Shown here piece after piece: positions 62,009-64,000 of a DNA stretch of 64,000 bases (positions within the stretch are counted from its first letter, which is position 1; each line of letters begins with the position of its first letter). This stretch comes from Bacillota bacterium (lineage in GTDB: Bacteria; Bacillota; Clostridia; Acetivibrionales; DSM-1351): assembly GCA_023393115.1 (NCBI GenBank), contig JAEWMS010000077.1, forward strand, positions 26,863 to 90,862. Reading direction: 5' to 3'. Made by a program: the position numbers and the translations under genes. The notes below the pieces were generated by a model. That model did no database searches, was not told where the DNA came from, and worked only from the letters and a program-made list of their open reading frames with translations.

Positions 62009-62938
62009 TTAAGACAATCTTAATTTAACGATAAACTCAGTCTTTTCATATGGTTGACTCTTTAGTGTGATTTCTCCACCAAGCTTTTCAACAAGTCTTT
62101 TAGTAATTGTCAAGCCCAGCCCGCTTCCCTGAAAGAGCTTATTTCTTGAGTCATCCAGGGTATACATTCTTTCAAATACCTTCTCTTTATGTATGTCTGC
62201 AATTCCTTTGCCTCTATCCCACACCCTCACAAATGCAAAGTGTTCATCTTTTTCAACGATTAAGCCGATGATCTTACCGGAACTTCCATACTTTATTGAA
62301 TTTGTTATTAGATTATTTAAAATTCTATCTAAAGCTTCTTCATTGGCAAGAGCATAAATATTTTCATCAGGAATTTCTATAGATACCTCGTTTCCCGTGG
62401 AAGTTAGTATATCGTAAAAGGAAAGGATATTTTTCCGGCATATTTCATTTATATTAATTCTTGTTATTGGTATTTCCTTATCTCCAGACTCCAGTTTAGC
62501 CAAGTCAAAGAACTTGTTTATCAGATCAAGAATTTCTTGGGTTTTCGAGTAAATCCTAGAGAGTATTTGCTCCTTTTCCTCTTCTCTCATATTATCAAAT
62601 GTCTTGATAGTCTCAAGATATCCAAATATAACTGTTAGTGGGGTTTTTAAGTCATGGGATATATTTGAAAGCATTTTTCTCATAGAGATTTCAGTTTTAT
62701 TGAAGTGGACAAGCCTTTTCTGATTATATTCCAGTAAGTTATTAATCTGTTCAAGGAGGCTGTGTAACCGGGCATCTCCGGTAAAGACCAAAATCTTGTC
62801 ACTGGTGTTGTCTTCCATCATATTTTTTAGTTTATTTGTAATGTAATCCAAATCTTTGCTTGTGGATCTTGAGAAGTTATATTGAACAACAATTATCACT
62901 AAAAGCAGTATAATTACTATAGCTAAAAAAATACTCAT
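62009..62938 (-). CDS. Sensor histidine kinase
   Basis: A 309-residue kinase with a single N-terminal membrane helix (about 3-20) and almost no extracellular part, the intramembrane-sensing type paired with BceAB/lantibiotic transporters. The phosphorylation site is His95 in NISHDLKTPL; the ATP-binding part has NLITNSIKYG (N box), WDRGKGIAD (G1) and GSGLGLTI (G2). AAGGA lies 8 bases before the ATG. It is preceded by the 28-bp tandem repeat at 62956-63011 and by the regulator gene. Confidence 0.9.
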   Translation of the reverse strand: MSIFLAIVIILLLVIIVVQYNFSRSTSKDLDYITNKLKNMMEDNTSDKILVFTGDARLHSLLEQINNLLEYNQKRLVHFNKTEISMRKMLSNISHDLKTPLTVIFGYLETIKTFDNMREEEKEQILSRIYSKTQEILDLINKFFDLAKLESGDKEIPITRININEICRKNILSFYDILTSTGNEVSIEIPDENIYALANEEALDRILNNLITNSIKYGSSGKIIGLIVEKDEHFAFVRVWDRGKGIADIHKEKVFERMYTLDDSRNKLFQGSGLGLTITKRLVEKLGGEITLKSQPYEKTEFIVKLRLS

Positions 62939-62955
62939 ATTCGTATCCTTCTTAT

Positions 62956-63011
62956 TCGAATTAATCGAAACTAATGTACCTTATCGAATTATTCGAAACT
63001 AATGTACCTTC
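62956..63011. repeat. 28-bp tandem repeat between regulator and kinase genes
   Basis: Two adjacent 28-base copies (62956-62983 and 62984-63011) with 26 of 28 identical bases; each starts TCGAATTA and contains the near-palindrome TCGAATTAATCGA or TCGAATTATTCGA. It lies in the 86-base gap before the kinase gene. Confidence 0.8.
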
Positions 63012-63024
63012 CGACCTTTATCTG

Positions 63025-63717
63025 TCATTCGCCCAGTCTATAACCAATCCCCCATAAGGTTTTAATATACTTCGGCTTAGAAGCATCGTCCTCGATTTTT
63101 TCTCTTAATCTTCTCATATGTACGTTAATAATATTTTCATCTCCGAAATAGTTATCATTCCAAACAAGGCTATAAATTTGAGCCTTTGTGAAAACCCTGT
63201 TAGGATTTGTTACAAACAATTTTAGAATATCAAATTCTTTAGAAGTAAGCTTAATAAATTCATTATTCTTTTTTACCGAATAATTATCCAAATCAATACT
63301 GAGGTCTTGAAAGTCAATAATATTGGCTTTTTTTTCACCATCACTTTTTGAATACTTGGTTGATCGCCTTATAGCAGCCTTTACTCTTGCGGAAAATTCA
63401 ATCAAAGAAAATGGTTTGGCTATATAATCGTCTGCCCCCAATCCTAATCCAACGGCTTTATCCACATCACTATCCTTTGCAGACATAATCATAATAGGAA
63501 TAGAACTCTTTTCACGAATCATGCGCATTACCTCTATTCCATCAAGCTTTGGCATCATAATATCAAGAATAACGAAATCAAAGTTTTGTTTCTCAAATTT
63601 TTTGATTCCTTCCTCACCATCAAGGGCAATCTCAACACAATAGCCCTCTCTCTCAAGATAATTCTTTACCATATCACTTATGGAGATATCGTCCTCTACA
63701 AGCAGTATTTTATACAT
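63025..63717 (-). CDS. OmpR-family response regulator
   Basis: A 230-residue regulator: receiver domain with acidic pair Asp9/Asp10, phospho-acceptor Asp52 (VILDIMMPKLDG), Thr/Ser in IMSAKD and Lys in YIAKPFS; then a winged-helix DNA-binding domain (about 135-228; TSKEFDILKLFVTNPNRVFT, seen as LTSKEFDILKLF, and IINVHMRRLREKIED). It is the first gene of the operon, with a candidate promoter at 63769-63797 and an inverted repeat on it. It probably activates the ABC exporter downstream. Confidence 0.92.
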   Translation of the reverse strand: MYKILLVEDDISISDMVKNYLEREGYCVEIALDGEEGIKKFEKQNFDFVILDIMMPKLDGIEVMRMIREKSSIPIMIMSAKDSDVDKAVGLGLGADDYIAKPFSLIEFSARVKAAIRRSTKYSKSDGEKKANIIDFQDLSIDLDNYSVKKNNEFIKLTSKEFDILKLFVTNPNRVFTKAQIYSLVWNDNYFGDENIINVHMRRLREKIEDDASKPKYIKTLWGIGYRLGE

Positions 63718-63768
63718 AACCCAACCTCAATAATCCTCTAACTTTTTTATCTAATACAACTATGTAAA

Positions 63769-63797
63769 ATGATACCATAACATAAAAAAGTAAACAA
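63769..63797 (-). promoter_or_regulatory. Candidate promoter of the two-component/ABC operon
   Basis: Minus-strand -35 TTGTTT (63792-63797), 17-base spacer, -10 TATCAT (63769-63774) with TGG before it. Confidence 0.45.
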
Positions 63798-63811
63798 ACC
63801 ATAGTTTACTT
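63788..63811. promoter_or_regulatory. Inverted repeat over the -35 of the two-component operon
   Basis: AAGTAAAC and GTTTACTT, 8 bp perfect arms with an 8-base centre, overlapping the -35 box; a possible binding site. Confidence 0.4.
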
Positions 63812-63876
63812 AATCGAAATTTTAATAGCAACTCCACATTCTCCCTAGTAAAAGCCTCATCTTAGGCAAATACAAT

Positions 63877-64000
63877 ATCGAATAGGAGGTAGCTGATTAT
63901 TTCAGCTACCGACCTTTCACACCACCGTACGTACCGTTCGGTATACGGCGGTTCAATAGAATTAACTTACTTTCATGTACTGTTCCAATAAAGATATTAA
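63877..64000 (-). mobile_element. 3' end of a group II intron (partial)
   Basis: On the minus strand the edge reads a domain V hairpin (GAACCGCCGT...ACGGTGGT with inner TACC/GGTA, about 63918-63954), then GTGTGAAAGG, a domain VI stem GGTAGCTGA/TCAGCTACC (63888-63896 and 63902-63910) and the intron-like 3' end CCTCCTATTCGAT. The catalytic CGC and the bulge CG of domain V are visible. The reverse transcriptase ORF and the 5' part would lie to the right, outside the window. The assignment is from the known pattern of bacterial group II introns. Confidence 0.8.

Noticed and set aside
62956..63011. Possible CRISPR array
   Set aside because: The two 28-base copies are directly adjacent without spacers, and no cas gene is nearby.

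Overview
The window looks like chromosomal DNA of a low-GC, anaerobic, endospore-forming Firmicute of the class Clostridia. Evidence: A+T-rich intergenic DNA, strong GGAGG ribosome binding sites, spore genes (germination protease gpr, an alpha/beta SASP, a CotF-type coat protein), ferredoxin-linked 2-oxoacid oxidation, small clostridial ferredoxins, an SLH-anchored family-18 glycosidase, T-box and TPP riboswitch control, and flagellar stator genes. A relative of Ruminiclostridium is my inference, not something the sequence proves. Most genes lie on the minus strand. I saw no tRNA, rRNA or CRISPR array.

Layout. 1-4.7 kb: start of a VOR/KOR-type 2-oxoacid:ferredoxin oxidoreductase operon, a membrane-anchored MutS-like ATPase, a P-loop protein, tcdA and a flavoprotein. 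4.8-10 kb: an orphan secreted protein, an amidohydrolase, a ferredoxin, and a TetR-controlled ABC-2 exporter with a visible operator. 10-16.3 kb: coat protein, a divergent NAD-dependent DNA ligase, an M50 protease, gpr, rpsT and hemW. 16.5-24.4 kb: MATE exporter, several small accessory enzymes mixed with gene remnants, pgk, and a GntR-controlled ABC cassette. 24.4-29 kb: thiD-thiC-thiM-thiE-thiW behind two consecutive promoter/TPP-riboswitch/terminator modules. 29-38 kb: tdk, a tocopherol-cyclase-like protein, an alpha/beta hydrolase without its nucleophile serine, the iron operon feoA-feoB-Cys-rich peptide-fur under Fur boxes, and a GH18-SLH protein without its catalytic glutamate. 38-49 kb: secA, a YerC-type regulator, a two-repeat orphan protein, and threonine genes (ACT protein, hom, ECF S component, thrC) with an unusual structured leader before thrC. 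49-60.3 kb: motAB, a TPR protein, folC, pgi, a SASP and T-box-controlled pheST. 60.3-64 kb: a two-component system driving a BcrA-type ABC exporter, then the 3' end of a group II intron running off the right edge.

How parts work together. The thi operon makes the pyrimidine half of thiamin de novo (ThiC, ThiD) but carries only thiazole salvage (ThiM, ThiW), with ThiE joining the two halves. The feo operon is a self-contained ferrous iron uptake unit that encodes its own Fur-type repressor. Three drug-export-like ABC systems each sit beside their own regulator (TetR, GntR, two-component).

The strongest candidate for something undescribed is the 260-base thrC leader. The thrC Shine-Dalgarno sequence is perfectly complementary over 10 nt to an upstream segment. 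That segment could instead pair with a second Shine-Dalgarno copy in front of an 11-codon leader ORF.
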